Shown: in pieces, positions 42,210 through 53,469 of the stretch
How the letters are laid out: every line of letters begins with the position of its first letter
Numbering within the stretch: the first letter of the stretch is position 1
DNA from: Dryocosmus kuriphilus
Taxonomy: Eukaryota > Arthropoda > Insecta > Hymenoptera > Cynipidae
Direction of reading: 5' to 3'
Assembly: GCA_038277395.1 (NCBI GenBank)
Contig: CM076190.1
Location: 228,938,082 to 229,002,081 of the forward strand
DNA length: 64,000 nt
Notes under the pieces: model-generated
The model's database searches: none
Told to the model about the DNA's origin: nothing
The model's input: the letters and a program-made list of their open reading frames with translations, nothing else
Translations under genes and position numbers: made by a program

Positions 42210-45200
42210 TTATACTTCATTACTATTATCTACGGTTTCTAATTTTAAATCGTTAATATTGTATTCCCCTATGTTTTTTCCTTTAAGGTTCTTTAACTCA
42301 TAAATCGTAGGGGATATCTTTTTCTTAATTATAAAAGGACCTTCATATTGGTCAAATAGTTTCCCTGCCTTATTATCTGCTTTATTTGACAGTTTTGTTA
42401 CCCTTCTCAATACCCTATCCCCTTTTTGGTATTCTATTTCCCTTCTCCTTAAGTTATACCTGTTTGCCTGTATATTGTTTGCCTGGTCCAAATTCTTTTG
42501 GACTTCCTCCTTTATTACCTGTAGACGTCTTAACCTATCTGTCCAATTGTCTACACTTTGGAATTCAATTCCGTTATCTGGTTCCAGTTCTCTTTTCAAC
42601 GACTGGAGTGGTTCTAGTTCGCGACCTAGGTTTAAAAATGCTGGGGTGAATTGTATCGTTGAATTTTTACTGGTATTAATCGCGAATTGCAGATCATCTA
42701 TATTTTCGTCCCATGTAGAATGATCGTTTTCTAGGTAAGCTTTAATAATTTGCTTAATCGTTCTATTGTACCTTTCGGTGGGATTTGCCTGGGGGTAGTA
42801 TTTGGGGGTTTTGCTATGCCTTATTCCGAATTTTTCTGTTAATTCGCGAATGGTTTTGTTTACAAATTCTGTGCCGTTGTCCGTGTGGAGAATTCGTGGT
42901 GTTCCCCAGCGAGAAATGACACGTTTGTGGAATTCGGATTCTATTATCTTACTGGTTGCTTTTTTTATGGGGATAATTTCTACCCATTTGGTAAAAATAT
43001 CCACGAAAACTAATATATATTGGTTTCTCCCTTTTTTCGATGTTGGTAGTGGACCCATGATGTCTGCAGCAACCATGGTCCACGGTTCTTCTATTATCCT
43101 CTTTCCCATTAACCCTATTTTCGCTTGGTTACCCGGTTTCGTTCTTTGACATACCATACAGTTTTTCACGTATTAGATTATCTCCGAATACATCCCTGGC
43201 CAGAAGTAGTACTCGGAAATTCTCGCGTGTGTTTTTTCGGAGCCTAAATGTCCCGCTTGTGTACTGTCGTGGTTTTCTTTCAGAACTTGGTCTCGTAACT
43301 TTTTTGGTACGACGAGTTTCCATGGGTCAGAGTCTGGTAAAAGTGTGGATTTTAGGGGATCCGTTCTATAAAAATACAATTGAGAGTCTCTAATTCTCCA
43401 TTTTTCGTTTTCTTCTGGGTGTTTTTTGATTTGTCTGATTTTCGCGCAGTACCATTCGTCAGTCTGGTCGTTCGAGTTCGTTTTCGGTTTTTGTGTGCTG
43501 CTTGCTAACGCGAACGCGACCTCGTTTGTTGCTTCTTTAGACCTAGATAGGGCGTCCGGCACTACGTTTGAACTACCCTTTCGATATACGATCTCATAAT
43601 CGTATTCTAAGAGTTCTAATGCCCATCTGGCTAGTCTTCCAGTGGGGTTTTTGAGGTTATGGAGCCATTTGAGTGCCAAATGGTCCGTGAGTACTTTGAA
43701 TTTATAGCCTTCTAGGTATGGTCTAAATTTCCTAATAGCCCAAACCACGGCTAAGCATTCTTTTTCCGATGCTGAATATCGGGTTTCCGCGTCGTTCAGA
43801 GCCCTACTCGCGTAACCTATTACATAATTTTTCCCTTCGATTGTTTGGGTGAGTACGGCTCCTAAACCTGTATTGCTCGCATCTGTCTCCAGTTGAAAAG
43901 GTTGTGTAAAATCTGGGCAAGTTAAAATCGGTGCTGATGTCAGAAGATCTTTAATTTTTTGGAACGCTTCGTCTTGTTCCAAACCCCATTCCCATGCCTG
44001 TTTCTTTTTTAGCAATCTATTTAGGGGCTCGATTACTTCAGAAAAATTGGGGATAAATTTCCTGTACCAACTGGTCATTCCTATAATTCGCTGGACTTGT
44101 TTAACGTTTTTTGGTTTTGGGAAATCGAAGATTGGTTTTATTTTGTCGTTATCTACCTGTAAACCTTTTTCATTTACTTTAAATCCGAGGTATCTTATTT
44201 CCGAACAGCCGAATTCGCATTTATCCGGACTGATCGTTAATCTAGCATTATTTAATTTATCTAACACGATTTTTAAATATTCCAGGTGATCCTCAAAATT
44301 TTCCGTGACCACGATTATATCATCTAAGTAGCAAAAAACATTAGGCTTAAGATCTGGGGTTATTATTTTATCCATAAGCCTCTGGAATGTGGTTGGCGCA
44401 TTTGTCAGCCCGAATGGCATCCTGTTAAATTCAAACATGCCCTTACCGGGTACTGTAAACGCTGTGATTGGTTTTGAATTTTCCTCCAAGGGGATTTGCA
44501 AGTATGCCAATTTCAAATCGATTTTTGAAATGAATCTTGCTGCTCTAAGGGTGTCTAAGATCTCAGTCATGAGTGGGATGGGATAAAGGTCCTTTTTGGT
44601 TATGTTATTAACCTTGCGAAAATCTAAGCAAAATCTATACTCTCCATTTGGTTTTTTAATCATAACAATCGGATTTGACCAATCCGAGTGGGAGTGCCTT
44701 ATTATACCCTGTTCTAACATTTTATCGACTTCTTTAAATATTTCCTGCCTTATTTTGGGGCTAACGTTATAATATCGTTGTTTTATCGGGTCATGTCCCT
44801 GAACATCAATCCTGTGTTCCGTTAAATGTGTTGCCCTGTGTTCTTTTCCCTGGTAAATTTTTATTTTATCCTCCAATAATTTTTTTAGTTGGGTTTGTTG
44901 ACTGTCGTTCAGTTCAACAATACCCTCACAAATTTCCGAAGAATTTAAATTCTGTTCTTCAATTTTCCCTGGGCTGTCCTTTATATTGTTTAATAAAATT
45001 GCCCTATTTTTAAAATTTATCCATTGGTTTCTGTTTTTCTTTTCTACTAATCCTTTAACCTTTTCCGGTTCTTCATTATTTTTATTTATCCTGTTATCCT
45101 TTTTCCTATCATTATCTTGATTCTTGTTACCCTTAATTCTATCCGAATTCTTTTTCTTCCTTTTATCTCTAGTTTTAGGTGAGTCTTGGGTGTTTGTCTC

Positions 45201-45965
45201 GTCGTTAGTCTCTTGGGTAGGGATTTTTTCTAAAGGTTGGAATTTGTTGCTCGTGGGAATATTTATTAAATTAGGGATATCCTCGTCAGGATTTGTTTCA
45301 GGAGTTTGGGCGTACTTTATTTTTTGGGAAGGTTGTGGATCTGTAGCTACTAGGGGGATTTCGCTATTTTCCCGATTTCGTGTCGCTTCGTCGTATTCTC
45401 TATTGCTTTTGAGGTTAATCGTACCTCCAAACTTCGGTTTAGAATTGTCGGTTTTATTTACATCCTTATTTCCTAACTTATTACTACTATTTACATTTAT
45501 CCTGTCCTTACTATCCTTTTTACCTTTATTATCCTTTTTCATACTTTCAGGTTCTGTTTTGGTTTTGAGTGAGTCTTCCGTTCTTGGGGTGGGTAAAGAG
45601 TTGGGTTGCGCTTCCATTGGATAGCGCGTGGGTGGGTCACCTGGCAACCACCAGGTCTCTGAGTCATAGTCCAGAGTCATTCGTAAGCTTTTCAGCATAT
45701 CTGTGCCTAATATTCCTAACGAATTAAGTTTTGGGACTAACCTGAAAAGTACATGTTTAATCTTTTTACCTATTAAAATTGGTATGACTACCTGCCCGAT
45801 TATTTCGGCTTTTCCTCCGTTAGCGACTAATAACCAATTAGAATCCGGTTTGAGGATACTAAATTTCGCTTTTTTAATTTTTTCAATTAATTTCTCTCCT
45901 GCATAGGAGTGTGAGGCACCTGTATCTACTAAAATCCTGTATGACTCATTTTCAAATTTAGTCAT
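42210..45965 (-). CDS. Gypsy pol: protease, RT, RNase H, integrase, interrupted by one stop codon
   Basis: The ATG at 45965 opens a 1251-codon frame broken only by TAA at 43175-43173. The protease shows LVDTGASHSYAG near residue 12. A long Lys/Asn/Glu-rich spacer follows (about residues 130-330). RT has GEYRFCLDFRKVN, IDLKLAYLQIPL, FNRMPFGLTNAP and the YLDD box (44319-44330). RNase H has LETDAS, SEKECLAV and LTDHLALKWL. The stop falls within the integrase zinc domain, between H...GHLG and C..CQ. Downstream, integrase keeps AADIMGPLP, HTDNGTEFVN and PTERYNR (D, D, E) and a C-terminal GPF module. Family-typical length. The stop would block integrase unless bypassed. Confidence 0.9.
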
Positions 45966-46051
45966 AAGATGAAAACGCGTTTATGTGGTCTCATCTTTAT
46001 CCGAACTTAAATATTCTGGCGTTCTGATATTAGGTGTTATTTTATTTTCGC

Positions 46052-48100
46052 CTAATATCCGCCCTGGTAGTTTCCCTGGTTATATAAATAATAAGGACAT
46101 TCTCTTTTAAAATGGCCTGGCATTTTACAATAATAACAAGTCGAATCGCTGCTATTATTATCTCTCTTTGTTTTTTCTGGATTTGTATTTTTTCCTGTGC
46201 TTTGATTTTTATCGCTATTGTTTGGCTCTTGAGGATTTTTGTTCTTATTTTCCCCTGATGCGCTTTCTATCTTTTCGTCCGGAAATTCTATCATAGGGTT
46301 ACTTTGCTTTTGATTCCCTCCCAATGACATTTGGTTAAACATTGGGAACATCTGATTGTAATTTGGGAATCTTGGTTGGAACCCTGGTGGGATTCTAGGT
46401 CTGAAATTGGGTCTTGGGTTTTGTTGAAATTGAGGTCGAAATGGTAAAAATGGAAATCCGAATGGTGGGTATGGGTATCGCTTTTTAAAAGGCTTCTTTC
46501 CTTGGTTATTGAAATTTCTCCTGTTATTACTTTCCTTTTTATCTTCTTTATCGGGTTCCGGATTATTTTTGTCCTTGTTTTCCTTTTGTTCCCTTTTTTC
46601 CTCTATTTTAGGTTCTGTTATTTGTAAAACCTGACCTCTAATTTTCGATTTAACTAGTTCTGTTTCCCATTCCTTTCCTAACTCCTCTAATTCATCAAAT
46701 GTCTGGAAATCGTTTCTCTTTATGTACATTTTATATTCTATTCGCAGATTCTCGTATGTTCTACGCAATTCCCATTCTAGACTTTTTCTAGGGTATAATT
46801 TTGTAAAAAGCTTTCGAATTTCAGTTAAATACGTATGGATATCTTGATTCTTTTTCTGGTTACGAAATTTAATCTTCTGTCTAACCTCTTCCGAAAATCT
46901 TTCATCAATGTATGCGCTTGTGAAATCATCAAAAAAGTCTGATAAATTTCTCCACGAATTTTTATTAATCGAGAACCAGTCACGTGCATCCTCAATTAAT
47001 ACCGCGTCTAAATTTTCTAGTATGTCGCGGTCATCTATTTTGTACCCTCTTTTAAATCGTTTTAAATCTTCCAGGAAACTGGCTGGGCTATCCTCCTTAT
47101 TATTTCTAAACTTGACCGGCCAATTTGTCATTATTTGGAATGGTGTTTGTACCATTCCAAATGGGAAATAAGTCGCTTGAATTGTTTCGTTTCTCCTATT
47201 TTCAGGTTCGTATTCGTTTTCAGAACTATTTACATTATTCCGCGATCGTCTACTTGACCTTTCCCTTGATGTTAAATTTCTGCGCGATCTGTTATTATTA
47301 GAAATTAAATCGTATCCCTTGTCATCGCTGGAGTCAGAGTCGTAAATTCTGAAGTCTGTTTCTTTTTCCCTTCTTTTCATTGACGTTTTGTTTATTACTC
47401 TTTTACTGGTTTCCCTAGGTCTTTCTTCAAGGTCAAACTGAACTGAGTACCTACTGCGGGGTTCGTTTCGTTTATCTATAGGGGTTCTTTCTGATTTTGT
47501 TCTATCTATTGTTTCTTTTGTAAATGAACTATGGGCCTGCGGGTTTAAATTATTTTCACGAATTTTTAATTGTTCCATTTTTTCTTTTAAAAATCTTTCT
47601 TTTTGTTTATTCATAAACTCGTTATATTCCGCGCTGTTTAGGAGTTCGTCTGTCTCTAACAAAAATTGAGTGTTGTTTTCTAAAAATGAGTCAATTTCGA
47701 ATGTTTTATCGTTAATCGTCCCTAAGATTTCTCGATCTTCTGTTAAGTTTGCTTGTTGCCTGGGTAAATTTAGCGTTGGCAAATCTGTAGGGTCCCAAGC
47801 TAATGACGCATAAGGGTTAATTATTTTACTTGGTTCTTTGTTTGTAATTTCCAAGTCCCTACCTGATTTTCCCATTCTTGTTGTTTCGTTTTCATTCCTA
47901 CGAAAACTTCTACCTCGTCCCACGGATCGGTTTATTATTTTGGGAATTGCACCCATTTTCGATGTTCTGTTTATTCCCGAGTCCGGAGTTGGAGGTGCCA
48001 TAGCTCCCTCCAAGTCCAGGCTCTCTTGATCGGTTTGGATTTCTGTTTGTTTCGGCATTTTGGGTTTATCTATCTTTAAATTTCCCGATCTGAGTTTCAT
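46052..48100 (-). CDS. Gypsy gag, 682 aa, with one CCHC zinc knuckle
   Basis: The ATG is at 48100. A low-complexity, Arg/Asn/Ser-rich N terminus (about residues 1-300) is followed by the capsid-like retrotransposon gag domain (about 310-475: FRNNKEDSPASFLEDLKRF, LIEDARDWF, FRNQKKNQDIHTYLTEI). A Pro/Phe/Asn-rich stretch (about 520-610) comes next. Near the end is CYYCKMPGHFKREC, a C-X2-C-X4-H-X4-C nucleocapsid knuckle. Gag packages element RNA. The frame is fully open. It ends 86 bp before the pol ATG, and pol is in a different frame, so the usual single overlap frameshift is not evident. Confidence 0.9.
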   Translation of the reverse strand: MKLRSGNLKIDKPKMPKQTEIQTDQESLDLEGAMAPPTPDSGINRTSKMGAIPKIINRSVGRGRSFRRNENETTRMGKSGRDLEITNKEPSKIINPYASLAWDPTDLPTLNLPRQQANLTEDREILGTINDKTFEIDSFLENNTQFLLETDELLNSAEYNEFMNKQKERFLKEKMEQLKIRENNLNPQAHSSFTKETIDRTKSERTPIDKRNEPRSRYSVQFDLEERPRETSKRVINKTSMKRREKETDFRIYDSDSSDDKGYDLISNNNRSRRNLTSRERSSRRSRNNVNSSENEYEPENRRNETIQATYFPFGMVQTPFQIMTNWPVKFRNNKEDSPASFLEDLKRFKRGYKIDDRDILENLDAVLIEDARDWFSINKNSWRNLSDFFDDFTSAYIDERFSEEVRQKIKFRNQKKNQDIHTYLTEIRKLFTKLYPRKSLEWELRRTYENLRIEYKMYIKRNDFQTFDELEELGKEWETELVKSKIRGQVLQITEPKIEEKREQKENKDKNNPEPDKEDKKESNNRRNFNNQGKKPFKKRYPYPPFGFPFLPFRPQFQQNPRPNFRPRIPPGFQPRFPNYNQMFPMFNQMSLGGNQKQSNPMIEFPDEKIESASGENKNKNPQEPNNSDKNQSTGKNTNPEKTKRDNNSSDSTCYYCKMPGHFKRECPYYLYNQGNYQGGY

Positions 48101-49434
48101 TAATACAGATCGGACAATCGTTACAAATCTTACTTTTCCTCCCTTTGTAGTGTCTACGGTTGTTTGGGCTGTACAGCCGTCGATACTACCTTAACCTGTA
48201 ATTTAACTGTTTTGGGGACACCCTATATATATATGTGTTGCTCCCTATTGCTATAGTATATATATATTTCTATAGTACGATGTCCGTTTATTATTTGGAC
48301 ATCCTATATATAATGTCCTTTAAACCTGTTGGCTTCGTACTTGCCAACTCCCTTTGGGTTTTTTAAATTTACTCTAAATTTTATTTCTGATATTTCGGAT
48401 TATTCTATTAATTCGTATGATCCGAAAATTTGCTCCTTTTTGCTGTAAATAGCCTGGTTCGTAAAGTACAGCGCGTGACCTTTGCGCTCTCAGTACTCGC
48501 GACCTCGCGGACAGCCCGCCGTCCGGTGAGTTACCCTCTCCCGTACCGCGGTCTGTGTCACGTGCGTACACTGCACTCTCCCTGTCACGCAACTAGTCAC
48601 TCTGTGACGTATGATGGCTTGTAACAAGCACTTACAATGAAAATTTTACCTTCTTATTTTCCCATTTTTTTTCGTTAAACTTTCTCAAATTCGAAGTTAA
48701 ATTCTAGGCTGGCATTTATTTATATTTCCAGTCTCTTCGAGTTTGAGAATCGTATTTATTTCTGTCCCAACCAACTTTGTTTTGTTTGTGCCCAGCGTGA
48801 CCTTGTACTGCCCAGTTAAACGTTTGATGCGGATTTTCTCTTTCTGTAGGTTTCCAAAGTTATTTATATTCCAACTTTTCGATTAAATTCTTTCCTTTAA
48901 CGATTTCAAAACTTTATTATTTCCCAACCCATTTTAAAATTTTATTCCTTTCTAAATTCAACAGTTTTTCGAAATTTTGCTTTCTTATAAAATTTTTCCC
49001 CTCACTTTATTCTTCAACTTAAATATTTATTTTTTACTTTTATTCAAACTTTTATTTTTAAATTAATCACTTCCTTGACACTGTTATTTTTCTCGATTTT
49101 GCTACTATTAACTTTTCATTTAAACAATTTTCCGTTTCGGTTTTCCCAAATTTTTAATCCACCCCACTGTCACTTTCACTACCGTATGGTACGAATTCGA
49201 AACATGGTTAACTTATCACTAAAATCTTCAAATCAATGATATTCTTAAAATTATCACATAATACACATGAAGAAATGTTATCAGTTTATTATCAAATGGC
49301 ACCGGCGGGAGATATGGCATGCAATAATGGAGTACGAGTAAAATTTGAGTTCGGAGTCAAGGTTTGGAGTTTTTTGTGCTTTCCCAATCTTGGCGGGATG
49401 AGGAGGGGAATTAGGGAATTTTTGGGATTTTTTC
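48101..49434 (-). other. 5' leader of the gypsy element
   Basis: 1.33 kb between the primer-binding site and gag ATG. It is AT-rich apart from a GC-rich part (48470-48570) and has no conserved ORF. It probably holds packaging and translation signals. Confidence 0.5.
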
Positions 49435-49446
49435 GGTTGGGCGCCA
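49435..49446 (-). promoter_or_regulatory. tRNA primer-binding site (TGGCGCCCAACC)
   Basis: It starts two bases inside the 5' LTR on the element strand and begins TGG, complementary to a tRNA CCA end. The 12 bases fit a tRNA-Lys type primer. The tRNA assignment is tentative. Confidence 0.65.
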
Positions 49447-49448
49447 GG

Positions 49449-49820
49449 TGTAGAGCATGGGATCTCACCAGGGAAGGGGAATAGGATGTGGACGCCAAGA
49501 TTAGGGTGAAGACACAATAAAAGGCAGGAATAAAAAAATAGAACATAGTATATTTGACTCACAGTCGATACACCTTGCCGCTCTCGTCGGAGCTTGAGAC
49601 TCTCTAATTTCGGAGACGACTACCACGACCACAAAGACTCGAGACTTGACAACTGACTGACTGATTCTAACCGACTCACTGTAATCGACTGACTGTAATC
49701 GACTGACTGCCCGAACGACGCGAGCCGCCGCCAGCCACACGCACGGGATCCCTCGTGGATTCCCGGGCGGGCTCGGCGCAGGGTCCGTCGCTCGGGCAGC
49801 CATGCATCATTTCTGTTACA
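49449..49820 (-). repeat. 5' LTR of the gypsy element
   Basis: 372 bp, TG...CA, identical by eye to 40512-40882 except one extra G. On the element strand it runs from 49820 to 49449 and would hold the promoter and poly(A) site. Confidence 0.95.
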
Positions 49821-51375
49821 GGGTATTGAATTCCTTATCCTCTTGACAATCTTATTATTCGCCTTTTGAGACTCTTCTGTCAATTGTTCGATAGGCAATG
49901 GAGCAGTTTCAGTTACCTTAGTGCCATGTATGAGGATCTTGTGGACTGTCACAGGCATACACAACCAACTATATATAAGCTGAAGTAAAGTTTTGCAGTT
50001 TCCTGGCAATATTCTCCGAATTTGATAATGTCTATTCTCTTTCCTGATGACATAGCTTTCAGAATAACGCCAAATTTCTCTATTAATACTTTGTCAACCT
50101 TGTTAATACTCGAACTCAATTCAGGATCTTCAAAGAATCTTCGAGCAGTATTTCCATTATTAGATGTTGCAGTCCCATGTCGTGAAACATCCGCGATCAG
50201 GCCCATTTACTCACAAAATCCTTTTTGAATTCTCTTCTTCGCATCGCTCTTTTTTTGTTTTTCATTGGCTAACTACGCGGCCCATTTGCAGAATTCTATG
50301 CGATACGCAATGTGAGGGATACATTCCATGAAGCGTATCCTAGCATGTAGTGTGGAGAGACCAAAAGAGAAGTTTTTGATCTTCACAGGCAAAATTTTGA
50401 TTTTTTCCAACTTGTTCATCATGGAAGGCTTTGCGGATCATATATAACATGACGATTATGATGGTGTTTCAGTGACCGCTTGGCAAACCTTTCCATCAAC
50501 CACGGACATTATCATTTTATGCGTGACTTTGCAACGATTCCGACTTCGACCGAAATTAATTGTTGTTAGTTTGAGTTTATCGATTTCTCCTTGAATCTGC
50601 TTTACCTCAGAGATAGCAGTCTCCTTCGGTACCATCGAAAAAATTAAGATGCTTGCATCAGATTTACTAGGATCAGTGAAAGACAAGTTGTATGGATTAT
50701 GGCCAGATGTCCCATCACATCCATAATTTGAAGTTAAAGTCATTGAAAGATTATGTCTGTCAACTAAATTTGGAAGTATGATTCCAGATATTTCCACCAA
50801 GCGAGATACTGTGTGATCCAGCAAGGCTTGCTTATTAATATTCACACCCTCTTCCGTTATGATAATATGAGATTCTGGGGGATAACACCTTTTTTTGGCA
50901 TCTGCTAGCCTCCTGTGAGGTGGGTAGAAATCAGAATCTTTAGCTTTCGCTTGAATACGTATAACTTCATGCTGGTTTGCACTCAATTTTGCGACTTCAA
51001 TCAGTGCTAATGCCTCATCACCAGTGTAGCGTGTAATACCTCCTACTTCTGTATATGATAGTTCGTCAGGTAATTCATCGTGTTCATCATCGTCATTTAA
51101 GAAAAGTTTACTCGTGTCATGAGCGATTTTAGTTTTACTCGAAGATCGAAAAATACTTAGGAATTCACTCTGTATTTCAGAGTCAGAATAGCATTCCCGA
51201 ATTTTGAGCACTTTTTGTCTCTTAGTTGATTTTGAGCTATTCTCGAAATCCTCTGAATGTCTTCTCCCGGGAAAAATTCCAACGAATTGAACAGAGAAAT
51301 CCGAAGGCAGCCATTCCGCATTCTTGGCCCTGAACATGCATATGCTGTAAAAAACTTTTTTTCACTTTTGTCCAA
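49821..51375 (-). pseudogene. RAG1/Transib-like transposase, N-terminal and core part, frame-broken
   Basis: The largest frame (50456-51337) ends soon after NYGCDGTSGHNPYNLSF (50690-50730). Its Asp aligns with the first RAG1 catalytic Asp (SCDG context). 50207-50455 reads LSTLHARIRFMECIPHIAYR in the region of the second Asp, with shifts. Then come GNTARRFFEDPELSS (50120-50170, like RAG1 GN.ARKL), FGEYCQETAKLY and MPVTVHKILIHG. LTEESQKANNK (about 49860-49890) has its Glu at the place of the RAG1 catalytic Glu. The gene continues at 40511-40200 beyond the gypsy insertion. Frameshifts and the insertion make it non-functional. Family call by motif order, not by search. Confidence 0.6.
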
Positions 51376-51489
51376 ATGTGGACATGAAATAAGATAACTT
51401 ATCTTCGTTTGCTTACAGACATTCGTCTTTGATGTCGTAATTGGCTTTGATATAGCTCAGAAGTTCTCCTGATCAGAAAATCACAAAGA

Positions 51490-52365
51490 AGGTAAATGTT
51501 GTTGGATGTCAGTATATTTCCTAGGAGTTTCATTTTTTATAATCTAATACAAATTTCAGCACAAAAAAAGGATGTTTCCTGTTTGAAAGCGACTATTAAA
51601 TGCATTTGCTTATCAGAATTGTTAATAACAATGAGAAATATTGTCAAATGTCAGTTTCTTCTATCAGAATTTATATTTAGGGATAAAATGCACAATTGTG
51701 TAAAAATGGATTTTTTACATCAAACTGTAACCGTTTCAATGCAATTTTTCATCAGTATTGTTTATAAAAATGGCAAATATTGTTGATTGTCCATTTCGGT
51801 CATGGGATTTTCATTTTTGAAGGCAAAACTGACGATTGCACAGAAAAAATGCATTTTATATATCCAGAGGCGCTTATTTATTAAATTTGTTTGTGAAATT
51901 TGTTTATAGCAATCAAAAAAAATAATACTCCAGTATTTGATTTTAATGAAACACTGATTTCACTCGATTTCGCGGGGAAAATCATGATGAAAAGAGCTTC
52001 CAGGCTTCAACGTACAGAAAAAATCGATTTTGTTCATAAATTTGTTTATAAAAATTGAAGGAGTTGCAGGAACTTCATCTATGTTATTAGGATTTGTTAA
52101 TAAATTGTAAATCTATCAGTTTCTCACCTTTTTGAGGTAATATCGATGAATGATACCGAACAGGCAGCTGAAATATGAAAAATTATGGTCTTTTGGCATT
52201 TTACAACTTGAATAACAAACAAAAAGAGCCTCTTTTGCAAAATCGGCCTCGACAGACCTCTTTAGAGTTCAATTAGGTTTACTCCTTAAAAAAAAGATAA
52301 AATCGGATAGAAATTGTAGGCTCTGGATCATTTTGAACCCCAATTTTCTAATGCGCCGCACTGTG
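51490..52365 (+). repeat. Right arm of the RAG1/Transib-like element, ending in an RSS-heptamer sequence
   Basis: It is the inverse of 39247-40122. Its outermost seven bases are CACTGTG (52359-52365), i.e. CACAGTG reading inward. A clear nonamer at 12 or 23 bp is not seen. Confidence 0.75.
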
Positions 52366-53089
52366 CGCCGCGTCGCTGTATCAAACCTCTCATGAGGTCA
52401 CGTGACCCCCATGACGATACGCCCTTCTTGACCACCACGTGAGGCATGCCTTATTGACCCCTACGTAGTATCTCTTGTATATAACAGCTTTTTGTATAGG
52501 TTTACTTATATATATAGAAAGGCTGATGATGAACCTGAAAACAAAGTTACCGTTCTCACAGAAACGGATTCTTTGTGTCTTGGGTCATCCGTAAATTCGA
52601 GGACCGACGTCACTGTAACTTTTGACAAATTTAGAAGTGTTTGCTTTTATGTATTCATCTTCTAGAAGGTTTATGTTTAATTTTTTTAGTTTAATCTGTA
52701 TTTTAGAAGGTGGATCATTATAAAGTTTGTAGTATGTGTCATTATTTAATAAAAGGCTATTACATTTATCTGTGAATTAAGCTTGTTCCATGTCAACGGT
52801 AGTTGGCAAAAGGTGATAGCAACCCACCACGAACCATCAAAACATCATTTACAGCAAAATGTTGGATATCGTCTACTGACCGATGATTTTCTTCTCACAT
52901 TTTTTTTAAGATTAAGTTTCACAAACAATGTCTAGAGGTTATGATTGTGACTCAATAATATTTCACATGAACACATTTTTCGCCTGACAAATAGTGAAAA
53001 TATATTAAATGACAAGATACGTTAACGTAATTAGCTGCAAAATATTTTTTTGCGACGCGTTATTTTTAATACTTTCAAGAAGTTTCTTA
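52366..53089 (+). other. Non-coding stretch, possible 5' region of the Penelope-like element
   Basis: It contains TATATATAGAAAGGCTGATGATGAAC (52510-52535), reminiscent of Penelope-like element leaders. No open coding frame is visible until about 53090. Confidence 0.3.
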
Positions 53090-53460
53090 CATTATCAAGC
53101 TCTACTTACCATGAGAGTTTTTCGAGATCTTTAACTTCTAAGAATTTATGAAGTGTTGAAATTCCAAATGAGGTAGCTGAACCCTTAGCTTTAAGAAACA
53201 AGTTTGGTCTTTCTTTTACCGTTCAAAAATTTCAGTTAAGAATATGGTTGCTAATATTGAAAATTGCATTAAGAGTCTTGAGTCGGAAGATAAAAAGCTT
53301 TTTATTAGAAGACATGTAACTAAATTAATTTCAAATCATTAAAAAATAAATGATTTTAAAATTCTAGAAAGACCAGTTTGACTTGTTGAGAATTTTCAAA
53401 AGGAACACAAAGATGTTGTTATTGTAAAAGCGGATAAACGTAATATAAAAGTTGCAGTGT
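53090..53460 (+). pseudogene. Penelope-like element, N-terminal piece
   Basis: Frames give KNMVANIENCIKSLES, then VENFQKEHKDVVIVKADKRN, the counterpart of the ...D..I.RADKG. block before the RT of these elements. Stops are present. The piece ends at GTGTGACGTGCA (53456-53467). A similar TTTGTGATGTGCA resumes at 55840, a possible imperfect target duplication of the insertion between. Confidence 0.6.
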
Positions 53461-53469
53461 GACGTGCAC

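Larger units (their letters stand above)
40512..49820 (-). mobile_element. Ty3/gypsy LTR retrotransposon, nearly intact and young, with two extra 3' ORFs
   Basis: The LTRs (40512-40882 and 49449-49820) start TG and end CA and differ by one base by eye. A 4-bp target duplication GGGT lies at 40508-40511 and 49821-49824. On the minus strand the order is LTR, PBS, leader, gag, pol (protease, RT, RNase H, integrase), two accessory ORFs, an 18-G polypurine tract and LTR. No env is present. It sits inside the transposase gene of the RAG1/Transib-like element. Near-identical LTRs mean recent insertion. The only clear defect seen is one stop codon in pol. Confidence 0.92.
39247..52365 (-). mobile_element. 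RAG1/Transib-like DNA transposon, 3.8 kb, expanded to 13 kb by a nested gypsy element
   Basis: Two ~875-bp arms (39247-40122 and 51490-52365) are inverted copies of each other. A RAG1-like transposase on the minus strand lies between them, split by 40512-49820. Reading inward, the right end begins CACAGTG (52365-52359), identical to the RSS heptamer and close to the CACWRTG start of Transib elements. It is followed outside by CGCCG, which fits the GC-rich 5-bp Transib target. The left end reads TATATCG at the matching place and its flank has no CGCCG, so that end has decayed and no target duplication can be shown. Confidence 0.65.

Noticed and set aside
42210..43169. Integrase as a separate gene starting at a GTG
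   Set aside because: It is in the same frame as upstream pol and starts mid-domain; better read as pol interrupted by one stop.
45124..45624. 166-codon Leu/Phe-rich plus frame, membrane-like
   Set aside because: Antisense of the Lys/Asn-rich spacer of gypsy pol; hydrophobicity is an artefact.
49501..49803. 100-codon minus frame, identical at 40563-40865
   Set aside because: Lies in both LTRs; repeat sequence, not a gene.
52510..52560. Hammerhead ribozyme, as found in Penelope-like elements
   Set aside because: CTGATGA at 52523 and a GAAA follow, but a proper stem II and the closing stems could not be built by eye.
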